Shown here piece by piece: positions 28,725 through 37,895 of a stretch of DNA of 64,000 nt; within the stretch, counting starts at the first letter, position 1; each line of letters starts with the position of its first letter. Where the stretch lies: NCBI GenBank assembly GCA_947500825.1, contig CANMTR010000002.1:124001-188000 (forward strand), written 5' to 3'. The translations under genes and the position numbers were made by a program. The notes under the pieces are model-generated. The model was not told the DNA's origin. It ran no database searches and worked only from the letters and a program-made list of their open reading frames with translations. Origin of the DNA: an uncultured Paracoccaceae bacterium. GTDB taxonomy: Bacteria > Pseudomonadota > Alphaproteobacteria > Rhodobacterales > Rhodobacteraceae.

Positions 28725-29509
28725 CCTGGCTCACCGCCCTCTTGGCGATCGTCGCGCGCGAGGCGCTGCGCTTCGTGCACCAGCGCGAGCGTTTCCTCGC
28801 CGCGCTCGTGCGACCGCTGGTGTGGCTCCTGGTCTTCGCCGCGGGCTTCCGGGCCGCGCTGGGGCTGTCGATCATCCCGCCCTACCAGACCTACATCACC
28901 TACGAGACCTACATTGTCCCCGGCCTGTGCGGGATGATCCTGCTCTTCAACGGAATGCAATCGTCCCTCAGCCTCGTCTACGACCGCGAGATGGGATCCA
29001 TGCGGCTCCTGCTGACGGCGCCGCTCCCGCGCTGGTGGCTCCTGACCGCGAAGCTCGTCGCCTCCACCGCGATCTCGATCCTGCAGGTCTATGCCTTCCT
29101 CGCCATCGCGTGGGCCTTCGACATCGACATGCCCGCCTGGGGCTATGTCGCGGTGCTGCCCGCCCTCGCCGTCTCGGGGATGATGCTCGGGGCGCTGGGG
29201 CTCGCGCTGTCGTCCTTCGTCAAGCAGCTCGAGAACTTCGCTGGCGTGATGAATTTCGTCATCTTCCCGATGTTCTTTCTCAGCTCCGCGCTCTATCCCC
29301 TTTGGAAGATGGCGGAATCCTCGGACCTGCTGCGGGACATCTGCGCGGTGAACCCGTTCACCCACGCCGTCGAGCTGATCCGTTTCGCGCTCTACTTGGA
29401 GTTCAACGCCGCGGCCCTGGGATGGACTTGCCTGGCGACGGCCGTCTTCATGGGGCTGGCGCTCTGGGGCTACGACCCGGCGCGGGGGCTCGTGCGCCGC
29501 AAGGGGTGA
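28721..29509 (+). CDS. ABC-2 type permease, partner of the preceding ATPase
   Basis: The 262-aa membrane protein has six predicted helices and the ABC-2 signature NFVIFPMFFLSSALYPLWKM near residue 185. An N-terminal REALRFVHQRERFLAALVRPL matches the family seen with PQQ-dependent alcohol catabolism (PedC-like, TIGR03861). Translation is coupled to the ATPase by a 4-bp overlap. Together they would form an exporter. The next gene downstream is a small membrane protein with its own promoter. Confidence 0.86.
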   Translation: MTWLTALLAIVAREALRFVHQRERFLAALVRPLVWLLVFAAGFRAALGLSIIPPYQTYITYETYIVPGLCGMILLFNGMQSSLSLVYDREMGSMRLLLTAPLPRWWLLTAKLVASTAISILQVYAFLAIAWAFDIDMPAWGYVAVLPALAVSGMMLGALGLALSSFVKQLENFAGVMNFVIFPMFFLSSALYPLWKMAESSDLLRDICAVNPFTHAVELIRFALYLEFNAAALGWTCLATAVFMGLALWGYDPARGLVRRKG

Positions 29510-29531
29510 TCTGCCCTCGTCGGGCGCTCGC

Positions 29532-29559
29532 TTGCCATTTGCGACATACGGTGTATGTT
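29532..29559 (+). promoter_or_regulatory. Promoter with inverted repeat over the -10 region
   Basis: TTGCCA (29532-29537), 16 nt, TATGTT (29554-29559). A perfect inverted repeat ACATAC-GGT-GTATGT at 29544-29558 covers the spacer and the -10, an ideal place for a repressor. Transcription would start near 29566, about 20 nt before the small ORF. Confidence 0.52.
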
Positions 29560-29586
29560 CCACGACATCCCAACACCGAGGCACTT

Positions 29587-29739
29587 ATGCTCGATCGCCT
29601 GCAAGCGACCGCGTCGCGCGTCTGGAGCGACATGAATCCGAAGGAGCCGAGCCCCTACTACTTGGCGAAACTGATGGCCGTGATGCTGGCCTGCTTCGCC
29701 TTCGGGCTCGCGATCCACTTCGCTCAGGTAGGCGCCTAG
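29587..29739 (+). CDS. Small membrane protein (50 aa)
   Basis: The frame encodes MLDRLQATASRVWSDMNPKE, then SPYYLAKL and one hydrophobic helix (about residues 27-47, ending HFAQVGA). It has a GAGG site before ATG and a good promoter at 29532-29559. It ends inside the last codons of the convergent ABC ATPase gene (4-bp overlap). Too short to assign by domain; the amphipathic N-terminus and single helix suggest a small accessory membrane protein. Confidence 0.6.
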   Translation: MLDRLQATASRVWSDMNPKEPSPYYLAKLMAVMLACFAFGLAIHFAQVGA

Positions 29740-30371
29740 CGCCTCTCGCCTCCCGCCGCGTGATCAGAGACGATCCGCGCGGGCGGCCCTCCCAGTTCGA
29801 CGATCCGGTCCGCGAGGCGCTCGGCTTCGGCATGGACATGGGTGACCAGCAGGGTCGCGGTCCGTTGCGCCCGGCGCAGGTCCTCGAACAGGTCCATCAT
29901 GTCGCGGGCAAGGGCCTGGTCCAGGGAGACGAACGGTTCGTCGAGCAGCAGCAGGTCCGGCCCGGTGGCGAATGCCCGGGCCAGGGCAAGACGCCGCTGC
30001 TGTCCAAGCGACAGGCGGCCGGGAAACTCCGCTCCGCGGCCCGAAAGCCCCACGGAGGCGAGCATCCGCTTCGCCCCGTCGCGGTCCAGCCCGGCCGTGA
30101 TGCGCAGGTTGTCGATGCAATCGCGCCACGGAAGGAGCGTCGGCTCCTGAAAGACGATGGTGGTGGTCCCGGACACACGGATCGTCCCCGCATATCCCTC
30201 CTGCAGCCCGCAGATGCAGCGCAAGAGGGTGGACTTCCCGATGCCGGACGGCCCCACCAGAGCCACGGTCTCGCCGCCCGCCACGTCGAGAGCGATGCGG
30301 CCAAGCACCGGCACGCCGCCCAGGGACAGCCCTTCGAGGTCGATGCGCAAGGCAGGATCGGTCGGCGTCAT
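29736..30371 (-). CDS. ABC transporter ATP-binding protein, NitT/TauT type
   Basis: The 211-aa ATPase has Walker A GPSGIGKS, Q-loop FQEPTLLPWRD, signature LSLGQQRR (variant of LSGGQ) and Walker B LLLLDEPFVSLD. The switch His is in VTHVHAEAERLADR. FQEPTLLPW is typical of the nitrate/sulfonate/thiamine-precursor class. It begins immediately after the stop of the binding protein gene (adjacent codons at 30371/30372). No permease follows; the likely partner is at 22307-23095. Confidence 0.88.
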   Translation of the reverse strand: MTPTDPALRIDLEGLSLGGVPVLGRIALDVAGGETVALVGPSGIGKSTLLRCICGLQEGYAGTIRVSGTTTIVFQEPTLLPWRDCIDNLRITAGLDRDGAKRMLASVGLSGRGAEFPGRLSLGQQRRLALARAFATGPDLLLLDEPFVSLDQALARDMMDLFEDLRRAQRTATLLVTHVHAEAERLADRIVELGGPPARIVSDHAAGGERR

Positions 30372-31343
30372 TCAGTCCGCGGGTTGCAGGAAGGTGCCCT
30401 CGGGCAGCTCGGTGGCTTGGCCCACCAGTTCCTCGCCGCCGAGTTCCGCCATCAGCGACAGCATGGCATTCGCGGCGTCCAGGTCCACTGGCCCCTTGGG
30501 CGGGATGCCGGCGCGGTAGCCCGCCTTGAGCGCCTCGAACTCTTCATCCGTCTCGGCGTTCATGTGGGGGCGCAGATCCTCCCACGCGGTGTCCGAACTG
30601 GCGAGAAGCTCCTTCGCCTCCCGGCTGGCAGCGACGAGGCCCTCCACCAGCTCGGGCCGTTCGACCACCATCTCTCCCCTGACGACGTAGCCCAGGAGCG
30701 GGGTGTCGGGGTCGAGGCCGAGCGCCTCGGCGGCAGTGGCGATGTCGACCAGGCGGCGCATGCCGCCCGCCTCCATCTTAGCCATGTAGTGCCAGTAGTT
30801 GATCGCTCCCGCGAAATCACCGCCAGTCGCGGTCTTGAAGATCAGGGGAGGCGCCCCGAAGACCTGCTCCGTCTCGCCCTTCAGGTCGAAGCCCAGTTCG
30901 CGGCGGGAATAGGCCTGCAGGATCAGCCAGGATTTGTCGAGCGGTCCGCCGGCAATGCCGATCCGGCCGCCCGCGAGGTCCGGCAAGCCTTGGGCGTCGC
31001 TGCCCTCGGGCACCATGACGCCGCCCACGGCGCGTGAATAGGGGATGAAGACATAGTCCCGTCCGGAGGCACGCTGTCGCGCCACCCATAGCCAGTCCGA
31101 CACGAAGACGTCCGCCTCGCCGCCCTGGAAGGCGATCTCGCTGGCCGATCCGCTGGCCACGCCGTTCACTTCCAGCGCAAAACCGTTGGCGGCGTCGAGG
31201 CCGTTCTCGCGGATGGTCGTCAGCTCCCAGTTGACCGTACCGAACTTCAGAACCGATGCTGTGAGAGTAGGCCTGTCCTGTGCCTGGGCCGCGATCCCGG
31301 TGACGAGGGCGAGAACCGCGCCGGCGAGCGAACGTGCGAGCAT
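30372..31343 (-). CDS. ABC transporter periplasmic binding protein, NMT1/TauA-like
   Basis: The 323-aa protein has a signal peptide (residues 1-20, ending AAQAQ) and a type-II binding protein fold. Visible segments are LKFGTVNWELTTIRENGLDA at the start of the mature part, the internal EIAFQGGEADVFVSDWLWVA, and GGRIGIAGGPLDKSWLIL. This is the pattern of NitT/TauT-family receptors. Translation starts at ATG 31343 behind GGGAGGA, which is fully paired in a hairpin (31346-31365). The ATPase gene follows directly. Ligand unknown. Confidence 0.87.
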   Translation of the reverse strand: MLARSLAGAVLALVTGIAAQAQDRPTLTASVLKFGTVNWELTTIRENGLDAANGFALEVNGVASGSASEIAFQGGEADVFVSDWLWVARQRASGRDYVFIPYSRAVGGVMVPEGSDAQGLPDLAGGRIGIAGGPLDKSWLILQAYSRRELGFDLKGETEQVFGAPPLIFKTATGGDFAGAINYWHYMAKMEAGGMRRLVDIATAAEALGLDPDTPLLGYVVRGEMVVERPELVEGLVAASREAKELLASSDTAWEDLRPHMNAETDEEFEALKAGYRAGIPPKGPVDLDAANAMLSLMAELGGEELVGQATELPEGTFLQPAD

Positions 31344-31345
31344 GT

Positions 31346-31365
31346 CATCCTCCCTTTGGAGGATG
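31346..31365 (-). promoter_or_regulatory. Hairpin sequestering the binding protein's ribosome binding site
   Basis: On the mRNA (minus strand) CAUCCUCC pairs perfectly with GGAGGAUG across an AAAG loop, an 8-bp stem. The 3' arm is the ribosome binding site and ends 2 nt before the AUG at 31343. Unless opened, it should block initiation. Confidence 0.6.
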
Positions 31366-31416
31366 CTACCACCCCGCCCGCCGGCGGACATCACGACGAA
31401 AGTGGCTCGGCGGACT

Positions 31417-32892
31417 CTACCCGTCGAGGTAGGCGCGCAACGCGGCCTCCGCGCCGTCGGACCAGATCAGGGCCAGCCAGCGCTCGAACGGCTCCGCGAA
31501 GGCGCGCGCATCCCCCAGCTCGCCATAGATGCGGCGCTGCTCCAGCCAGGCGCCGGCCCGCTCGCGGGCCTGCTTCGCGGCCGCCTGCAGCTCGTCCCAG
31601 ATCGGATCGTTGGGCTCGATAACGGTGCCGTCCTCGCGCGTGCCTTCGCACATCCGCGCCCAGAGCGCCTCGGTCAGGGCCAGCCCCTCGACGGGCGCGC
31701 CGGCCTCGAGCGCATCGCGCAGGATGGGCAGGACGAAGCCCGCGTGCCGCGATGCGCCGTCGAAGGCGACGCGGCGGGTGGTGTCGCGGATCTCGGGGTT
31801 GGCGAAACGGCGTTCGATCAGGTCGACATACTCTTCGGGCGTCATCCCGGGAACGGCGGCGACGTGGGGAACGATCTCCTCCGTCTCGACCTTGCGGAAC
31901 AGGCCGTGGATCAGTTCGTGCTCCATGCAGCCCGCGATCGTCTCCACCCCCAGGACCTCGCCGGGGTCGGCGATGACCTGGTGGCCGGCATTGAGGCAGC
32001 GGATCTTCATTGCCTCGAAACCGTGCACGTCGTCGGTGAAGGTGGCCCCTACCCGGTCCCAGTCGGGGCGGCCGGCGCAGAAGCGATCCTCGATCACCCA
32101 CTGGCGGAAGTTCTCGTGGGTGACCGGCACGTCGTCGGCGATGCCGAACCTGCGCACCAGATCCAGCTCGGCGCTGCCGGTGGCGGGCACGATGCAATCG
32201 ACCATCGAGTTGGGGAAGGTGCAGCTCTCGCCGATCCAGGTGGCGAGGTCCGGGTCCTGCCGCTCCGCGAGGCCGAGGATCGTCTCCCGAAGGACGTCGC
32301 CGTTCGACTGCAGGTTGTCGCAGCTCTGGCAGGTGAAGGGGCCGGTGCCCGCGTCCCGCCTGCGGCGCAGGGCGGCGACCATGGCGCCGAAGGCCGTGCA
32401 CGGCGCGTCGGGGTGGTCCACGTCGTAGCGGATATCGGCGTGGTCGGCGTCGAAGCCCCCTGCCCCGTCGCGGTAATAACCACCCTCGGTCACGGTCAGG
32501 GAGACGATGCGGATCGCCGGATCGGCCATCTGCGCGACCAGGCTCGCGTTGTCCTCGTCCACGGGGACGTAGCCGACCATCGAGCCCGTCACCTCCGCCG
32601 ACTTCCCCGAGGGGTCGAGCTCGATCAGCGTGGTCAGGCAATCCTGCGCCAGCATCCGCTCTCGCGCGCGGGCGTCGGCCGGGCGCACGCCCGCGCCCAG
32701 GATCGCCCAGTCGTGGGCCGCCCCCGTCTCCATCAGGCGGTGCAGGTACCACGCCTGGTGGGCGCGGTGGAAGTTGCCCAGGCCGATATGCACGATCCCG
32801 GGGGTCAGCTCGGCCCTGTCGTAGCGGGGACGCCGCACGTCCTTCGGCAGGTCGGACAGGGTGTCCTGCCTGAGGGGAATCAACTCATCCAT
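31417..32892 (-). CDS. mtlK: Mannitol 2-dehydrogenase family protein
   Basis: A long-chain polyol dehydrogenase oxidising mannitol (or a related polyol) to the ketose with NAD. The 491-aa protein has an N-terminal Rossmann domain (IVHIGLGNFHRAHQAWY at about 34-50), VSLTVTEGGYY, and SCTFPNSMVDCIVPAT. The catalytic Lys/Asn/His region is MKIRCLNAGHQ. It is the last gene of the smo operon and starts inside the end of smoS (13-bp overlap). The gene order equals smoEFGKS-mtlK of R. sphaeroides, which supports the symbol. Confidence 0.92.
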   Translation of the reverse strand: MDELIPLRQDTLSDLPKDVRRPRYDRAELTPGIVHIGLGNFHRAHQAWYLHRLMETGAAHDWAILGAGVRPADARARERMLAQDCLTTLIELDPSGKSAEVTGSMVGYVPVDEDNASLVAQMADPAIRIVSLTVTEGGYYRDGAGGFDADHADIRYDVDHPDAPCTAFGAMVAALRRRRDAGTGPFTCQSCDNLQSNGDVLRETILGLAERQDPDLATWIGESCTFPNSMVDCIVPATGSAELDLVRRFGIADDVPVTHENFRQWVIEDRFCAGRPDWDRVGATFTDDVHGFEAMKIRCLNAGHQVIADPGEVLGVETIAGCMEHELIHGLFRKVETEEIVPHVAAVPGMTPEEYVDLIERRFANPEIRDTTRRVAFDGASRHAGFVLPILRDALEAGAPVEGLALTEALWARMCEGTREDGTVIEPNDPIWDELQAAAKQARERAGAWLEQRRIYGELGDARAFAEPFERWLALIWSDGAEAALRAYLDG

Positions 32893-33646
32893 TGGCCACC
32901 ATCCACGTTGTAGGTCTGGGCGACGACATAGCGGGCCTCGTCGGTGGCGAGAAAGATCGCCATGCCCGTCAGGTCCTCCGCGCGGCCCATGCGGCCGAAG
33001 GGGACGGCCGCGCCCACCTCCCGCTTCTTCTGCCCCGGCGCCTTGCCCTCGTATCTGGCGAAGAAGGCGTCGACGCCGTCCCAGTGCTCGCCGTCCACCA
33101 CGCCCGGGGAAATGGCGTTCACGTTGATCCCGTGGGCGATGAGGTTCAGCCCGGCCGACTGGGTGAGCGAGATCACCGCCGCCTTGGTCGCGCAATAGAC
33201 CGCCACCAGCGGCTCGCCGCGCCGCCCCGCCTGGGAGGCCATGTTGATGATCCTGCCCCCCTGACCGCGCGCGATCATGTGGCGCGCGACGGCCTGCATG
33301 GTGAAGAGGGTGCCGGAGACGTTGACCGCGAAGGTCCGGTCCCAGTCGGCACGCTCGATCTCCACCAGGGGCGCGGCGGTGAACAGCGCCGCGTTGTTGA
33401 TCAGGATGTCGATGCCACCCAGGCCGTCCACCGCGTCCTCGACACCTGCCTCGATCCCGTCCTGGCGGCTCACGTCCATCTCCACCGCGATGGCGGCATC
33501 GCCCAGGGCCTCGGCCGCCTCGCGGGCGCGGGGCAGGTCGATGTCGGCCACCGCGACGCGCGCGCCCTCGCGGACATAGCTTTCCGCGAAGGCGTAGCCG
33601 ATGCCGCGCGCCGCACCGGTGATCAGTGCGGTCTTGCCCTCAAGTC

Positions 33647-33650
<4 letters not shown>
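32880..33650 (-). CDS. smoS: Sorbitol (L-iditol) 2-dehydrogenase, SDR family
   Basis: Oxidises sorbitol to fructose (and galactitol to tagatose) with NAD. The 256-aa short-chain dehydrogenase has [11 protein letters not shown] (cofactor, about residue 10), NNAALF, the catalytic Ser in NMASQAG and YCATK (about 153-157). It ends [16 protein letters not shown], very close to what I know of R. sphaeroides SmoS, which also has 256 residues. It overlaps smoK by 4 bp upstream and mtlK by 13 bp downstream. Confidence 0.93.
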
Positions 33651-34645
<995 letters not shown>

Positions 34646-34658
34646 GGGTCTGGTCTCC

Positions 34659-35489
34659 CTATTTGACCGCGCCGAAGGTCAGGCCGCGGACGAGCTGTTT
34701 CTGGCTGAACCAGCCCATGATGAGGATCGGTGCGATGGCCATGGTCGAGGCGGCCGAGAGCTTGGCGTAGAACAGTCCCTCGGGGCTCGAATAGCTCGCG
34801 ATGAAGGCGGTGAGCGGCGCGGCGTTGGCGGCCACCAGGTTGAGGGTCCAGAACGCCTCGTTCCAGGCCAGGATGATGTTCAGCAGGAGCGTCGAGGCGA
34901 TGCCCGGCACCGCCATGGGCAGGAGCACATGGACCACCTCGGACCGCAGCGTCGCCCCGTCCATCCGCGCGGCTTCCAGGATGTCGGTGGGGATCTCGCG
35001 GAAGTAGGTATAGAGCATCCACACGATGATCGGCAGGTTGATGAGCGTGAGCACGATCACCAGGCCGATGCGGGTATCGAGAAGCCCCCAGTCGCGGAAG
35101 ATCAGGTAGATCGGCACCAGGACGCCCACGGGCGGCAGCATCTTGGTGGAGAGCATCCACATCAGGACGTTCTTCGTCTGCCGTCCGGGCACGAAGGCCA
35201 TGGCCCAGGCCGCGGGGATGGCAATGGCCAGGCCGATCACCGTGGAGCCCACCGAGATGATCACCGAGTTCATGAAGTGGCCGAAATAATCCGACCGGTC
35301 CTGCACGGTGGCGTAGTTCTCCAGCGTCCAGTCGAAGAACAGGAACACCGGCGGGTCGGCGATGGCGGTTCCTTCCGTCTTGAACGAGGTCAGGATCGTC
35401 CACAGGATCGGGAAGAAGATGAGGATCGCGATGATCCAGGCGATGGCGGTGTTGCGTGCCTTGACGCTGTTGGAAACGGCGCGTGCCAT
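34659..35489 (-). CDS. smoG: Polyol ABC transporter permease
   Basis: A MalG-type permease of the carbohydrate uptake family CUT1 (276 aa, six helices). The N-terminus has [21 protein letters not shown]. The EAA loop is [20 protein letters not shown], and the C-terminus has the usual LTFGAVKG-like end. It pairs with SmoF in the membrane. It starts 12 bp after smoF on the same transcript. Confidence 0.92.
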   Translation of the reverse strand: MARAVSNSVKARNTAIAWIIAILIFFPILWTILTSFKTEGTAIADPPVFLFFDWTLENYATVQDRSDYFGHFMNSVIISVGSTVIGLAIAIPAAWAMAFVPGRQTKNVLMWMLSTKMLPPVGVLVPIYLIFRDWGLLDTRIGLVIVLTLINLPIIVWMLYTYFREIPTDILEAARMDGATLRSEVVHVLLPMAVPGIASTLLLNIILAWNEAFWTLNLVAANAAPLTAFIASYSSPEGLFYAKLSAASTMAIAPILIMGWFSQKQLVRGLTFGAVK

Positions 35490-35501
35490 GGTTTCTCCTC
35501 C

Positions 35502-36374
35502 TCAAGCGTCCAGGTTCTTGCCGATCATCCGCATCAGGAAGATCGCGACGATGTTGGCCAGGATGATGGCGACCACGCCCCCGGCGCTGGCGGTGCCCAC
35601 GTCGTAGCGCTGCAGGCTCTCCTGGAAGACCAGGTAGGTGAGGTTGATCGAGGCGTTGCCCGGGCCCCCGGCGGTGGTCACGTAGATCTCGGCGAAGATC
35701 GACAGCAGGAAGATCGTCTGGATCAGGATCACCACGGTGATCGCACGCGCCAGGTGCGGCAGCTTGATGTAGTAGAACCGCGACCAGGAGCTCGCCCCGT
35801 CCATTTCGGCCGCCTCGAGTTGCTCGCTGTCGAGCGACTGCATGGCGGTAAGTAGGATTAGCGTGGCGAAGGGCAGCCATTGCCAAGACACGATGCCGAT
35901 GATCGAGGCCAGCGGCGCCGCGGTCAGGAAATCGTAGGCCGGCAGGCCGAGCACGTCGGCCACGTAGGCGAAGAGCCCGTTCACCGGGTTCATGAACATG
36001 TTCTTCCACACCAGCGCCGACACGGTGGGCATGACGAAGAAGGGCGAGATCACCATGATCCGCACGATCCCCGTGCCCCACATCGGCTGGTCGAGAAGGA
36101 CGGCGAGTCCGATGCCGCCGCACACGGTGATGAGAAGGACCCCTCCGACCAGCAGGAGCGTGTTGATGACCGCCGTCTGGAAGGCCGGGTCGGACAGGAA
36201 GTAGCTGTAGTTCTCGAAGCCGACGAAGGGGTTCTCGCCCGGCATGAGCAGGTTGTAGCGCAACAGCGAGAACCAGATCGTCATCCCCAACGGGATCAGC
36301 ATCCAGGCCAGGAGAAGCACCACCGAGGGTGCGATCATGAACCGCGCGGCGGCACGGGAATGCTGGGTGGCCAT
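35502..36374 (-). CDS. smoF: Polyol ABC transporter permease
   Basis: A MalF-type permease of the CUT1 family (290 aa). It shows WMLIPLGMTIWFSLLRYNLL at the first helix, a periplasmic loop GENPFVGFENYSYFLSDPAF, and the EAA loop at LEAAEMDGASSWSRFYYIKL. An AGGA site precedes ATG at 36374. It is separated from smoE by 84 bp containing two strong hairpins. Confidence 0.92.
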   Translation of the reverse strand: MATQHSRAAARFMIAPSVVLLLAWMLIPLGMTIWFSLLRYNLLMPGENPFVGFENYSYFLSDPAFQTAVINTLLLVGGVLLITVCGGIGLAVLLDQPMWGTGIVRIMVISPFFVMPTVSALVWKNMFMNPVNGLFAYVADVLGLPAYDFLTAAPLASIIGIVSWQWLPFATLILLTAMQSLDSEQLEAAEMDGASSWSRFYYIKLPHLARAITVVILIQTIFLLSIFAEIYVTTAGGPGNASINLTYLVFQESLQRYDVGTASAGGVVAIILANIVAIFLMRMIGKNLDA

Positions 36375-36402
36375 CGTGGTTCCTCCCTCGGGTCCTCGGG
36401 GA

Positions 36403-36451
36403 CCGGCCCCCTCCCCGGGGCCGGCGGACGGGGCCGCGTCGCCGCGGCCCC
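36403..36451 (-). repeat. Tandem hairpins between smoE and smoF
   Basis: Two perfect GC stems follow the smoE stop: 36430-36438 with 36443-36451 (9 bp, 4-nt loop) and 36403-36410 with 36417-36424 (8 bp, 6-nt loop). Structures here in binding-protein operons commonly stabilise the upstream mRNA or reduce read-through, so the receptor is made in excess of the permeases. Confidence 0.65.
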
Positions 36452-36458
36452 GGTCGCG

Positions 36459-37784
36459 TCAGTTCGAGCCGTAGCCGGCGCGGTCGATCTCGCGCTGGGT
36501 CAGGCTCTGGGCTTGCTGAAGCGCCTGCTCGGCATCCGCCTGACCCGCGAGCGCGGCCGAGAACTGCTGGCCCACCGCCGTGCCGATGCCCTGGAACTCG
36601 GGGATCGCGACGAACTGGGCGCCGGTATAGGGCGTCTCCTGCACCGAGGGGCTGTCGGTATCGACGGCGTTCATCGATTCCAGCGTCATCTCGGCGAAGG
36701 GCGCGGCCTCCTGGTACTCGGCGTTCTCGTAGAGCGAGGTCCGCGTGCCCGGAGGCGCGGCGCGCCAGCCCTCCTGCTCGGCGACCATGCGGGTGTAGTC
36801 CTGGCTCGTCGCCCAGGTAATGAAGTCCGTGGCGGCCTCCATCTCGTTGGAGGAGGACGGGATCGCCAGGTTCCACGACCACAGCCAGTTGCCGTGGTTG
36901 TCCACGCCTTCGCGGTTGGGGAACTGGGCGAAGGCGACACTGTCGGCCACCTGGCTGTCCTCGGGGTCGGTCACGAAGGAGGCGGCGACGGTGGCGTCGA
37001 TCCAGATGCCGCACTTGCCCTGCTGGAACAGCGACAGGTTCTCGTTGAAGCCGTTGGCCGCGGCGCCCGGGGGGCCGTACTGGGTCATCAGCTCGAGGTA
37101 GTCGGTCAGGGCGGCCTGCCATTCCTCGCTGTCGAACTGGGCCTGCCACTCCATGTCGAACCAGCGCGCGCCGTAGGAATTGGCCATCGCGGTGAGGAAG
37201 GCCATGTTCTCGCCCCAGCCGGGCTTGCCGCGCAGGCAGATGCCGTAGATCCCGGCGTCCTGATCGGTCATCGCCTCGGCGGCGGTGCGGATCTCGGCCC
37301 AGGTCGGGCTGTCGGGAATCTCGACGCCGGCTTCCTCGGCAAGGTCGGTGCGGTACATCACCATGGCCGACTCGCCGTAGAACGGCAGCGCGTAAAGCGT
37401 GTCGTCCGTCGACAGCGCCTGGCGGATCGAGGGAAGCAGATCGTCCGCGTTGTAGTCCTCGGGCAGGTCGTCGAGCGGCGCGAGCCAGTCCTGCGCGGCC
37501 CAGATCGGCACCTCGTAGTTGCCGATGGTCAGCACGTCGAACTGGCCGCCGCCGGTGGCGATGTCCTGGGTCACGCGCTGGCGCAGCGTGTTCTCCTCCA
37601 GCACGACCCATTCGATCGTGTTGCCAGTCTCCTCCTCCCACTGGGGGGAGAGTTCCTGCATGCGGATCATGTCGCCGTTGTTGACGGTCGCGATGGTGAT
37701 CTCGGCAGCCGAGGCGGTCGTGGCCAAGCCGGCCGCGAGCGCAAGGCCCGCCGCCGAGCCCATGAGGGCGCGGGTCGAAGTCAT
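36459..37784 (-). CDS. smoE: Polyol ABC transporter periplasmic binding protein
   Basis: The 441-aa type-I extracellular sugar-binding protein captures sorbitol/mannitol. A signal peptide (about 1-27, ending TTASAA) precedes EITIATVNNGDMIRMQEL. Family segments include GGGQFDVLTIGNYEVPIWA, LPFYGESAMVMYRTDLAEEAG and FITWATSQDYTRMVAEQEGW. ATG at 37784 is preceded by GGGAGGA. It is the first gene of the operon, with a promoter and candidate LacI operator at 37806-37848. Confidence 0.93.
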   Translation of the reverse strand: MTSTRALMGSAAGLALAAGLATTASAAEITIATVNNGDMIRMQELSPQWEEETGNTIEWVVLEENTLRQRVTQDIATGGGQFDVLTIGNYEVPIWAAQDWLAPLDDLPEDYNADDLLPSIRQALSTDDTLYALPFYGESAMVMYRTDLAEEAGVEIPDSPTWAEIRTAAEAMTDQDAGIYGICLRGKPGWGENMAFLTAMANSYGARWFDMEWQAQFDSEEWQAALTDYLELMTQYGPPGAAANGFNENLSLFQQGKCGIWIDATVAASFVTDPEDSQVADSVAFAQFPNREGVDNHGNWLWSWNLAIPSSSNEMEAATDFITWATSQDYTRMVAEQEGWRAAPPGTRTSLYENAEYQEAAPFAEMTLESMNAVDTDSPSVQETPYTGAQFVAIPEFQGIGTAVGQQFSAALAGQADAEQALQQAQSLTQREIDRAGYGSN

Positions 37785-37805
37785 GAATATCCTCCCTGCG
37801 TGCAA

Positions 37806-37848
37806 TTTACACGCGTCAAATATAGACTATGGGTCAGAGCTTCGTCAA
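37806..37848 (-). promoter_or_regulatory. smo operon promoter with LacI-type operator
   Basis: On the minus strand TTGACG (37848-37843) and TATATT (37824-37819) are 18 nt apart. Directly after the -10, at 37819-37806, lies the imperfect palindrome TTGACGCGTGTAAA (plus strand TTTACACGCGTCAA), with the central CG typical of LacI-family operators. It covers the expected transcription start, so bound repressor would block initiation. Confidence 0.65.
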
Positions 37849-37866
37849 CAACAAACTTGCGTAGAT

Positions 37867-37882
37867 CTGCGCCGCGGCGCAG
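37867..37882 (-). terminator. Hairpin after the lacI-family gene
   Basis: The 16-nt perfect palindrome CTGCGCCGCGGCGCAG lies 14 bp after the regulator's stop and before the smo promoter. On the minus strand it is followed by a moderately T-rich stretch. It probably separates the two transcripts. Confidence 0.5.
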
Positions 37883-37895
37883 CATCGCGTCGCGC

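Noticed and set aside
29587-29739. Small ORF as the PQQ precursor PqqA
   Set aside because: It lacks the Glu-x3-Tyr motif and has a membrane helix instead.
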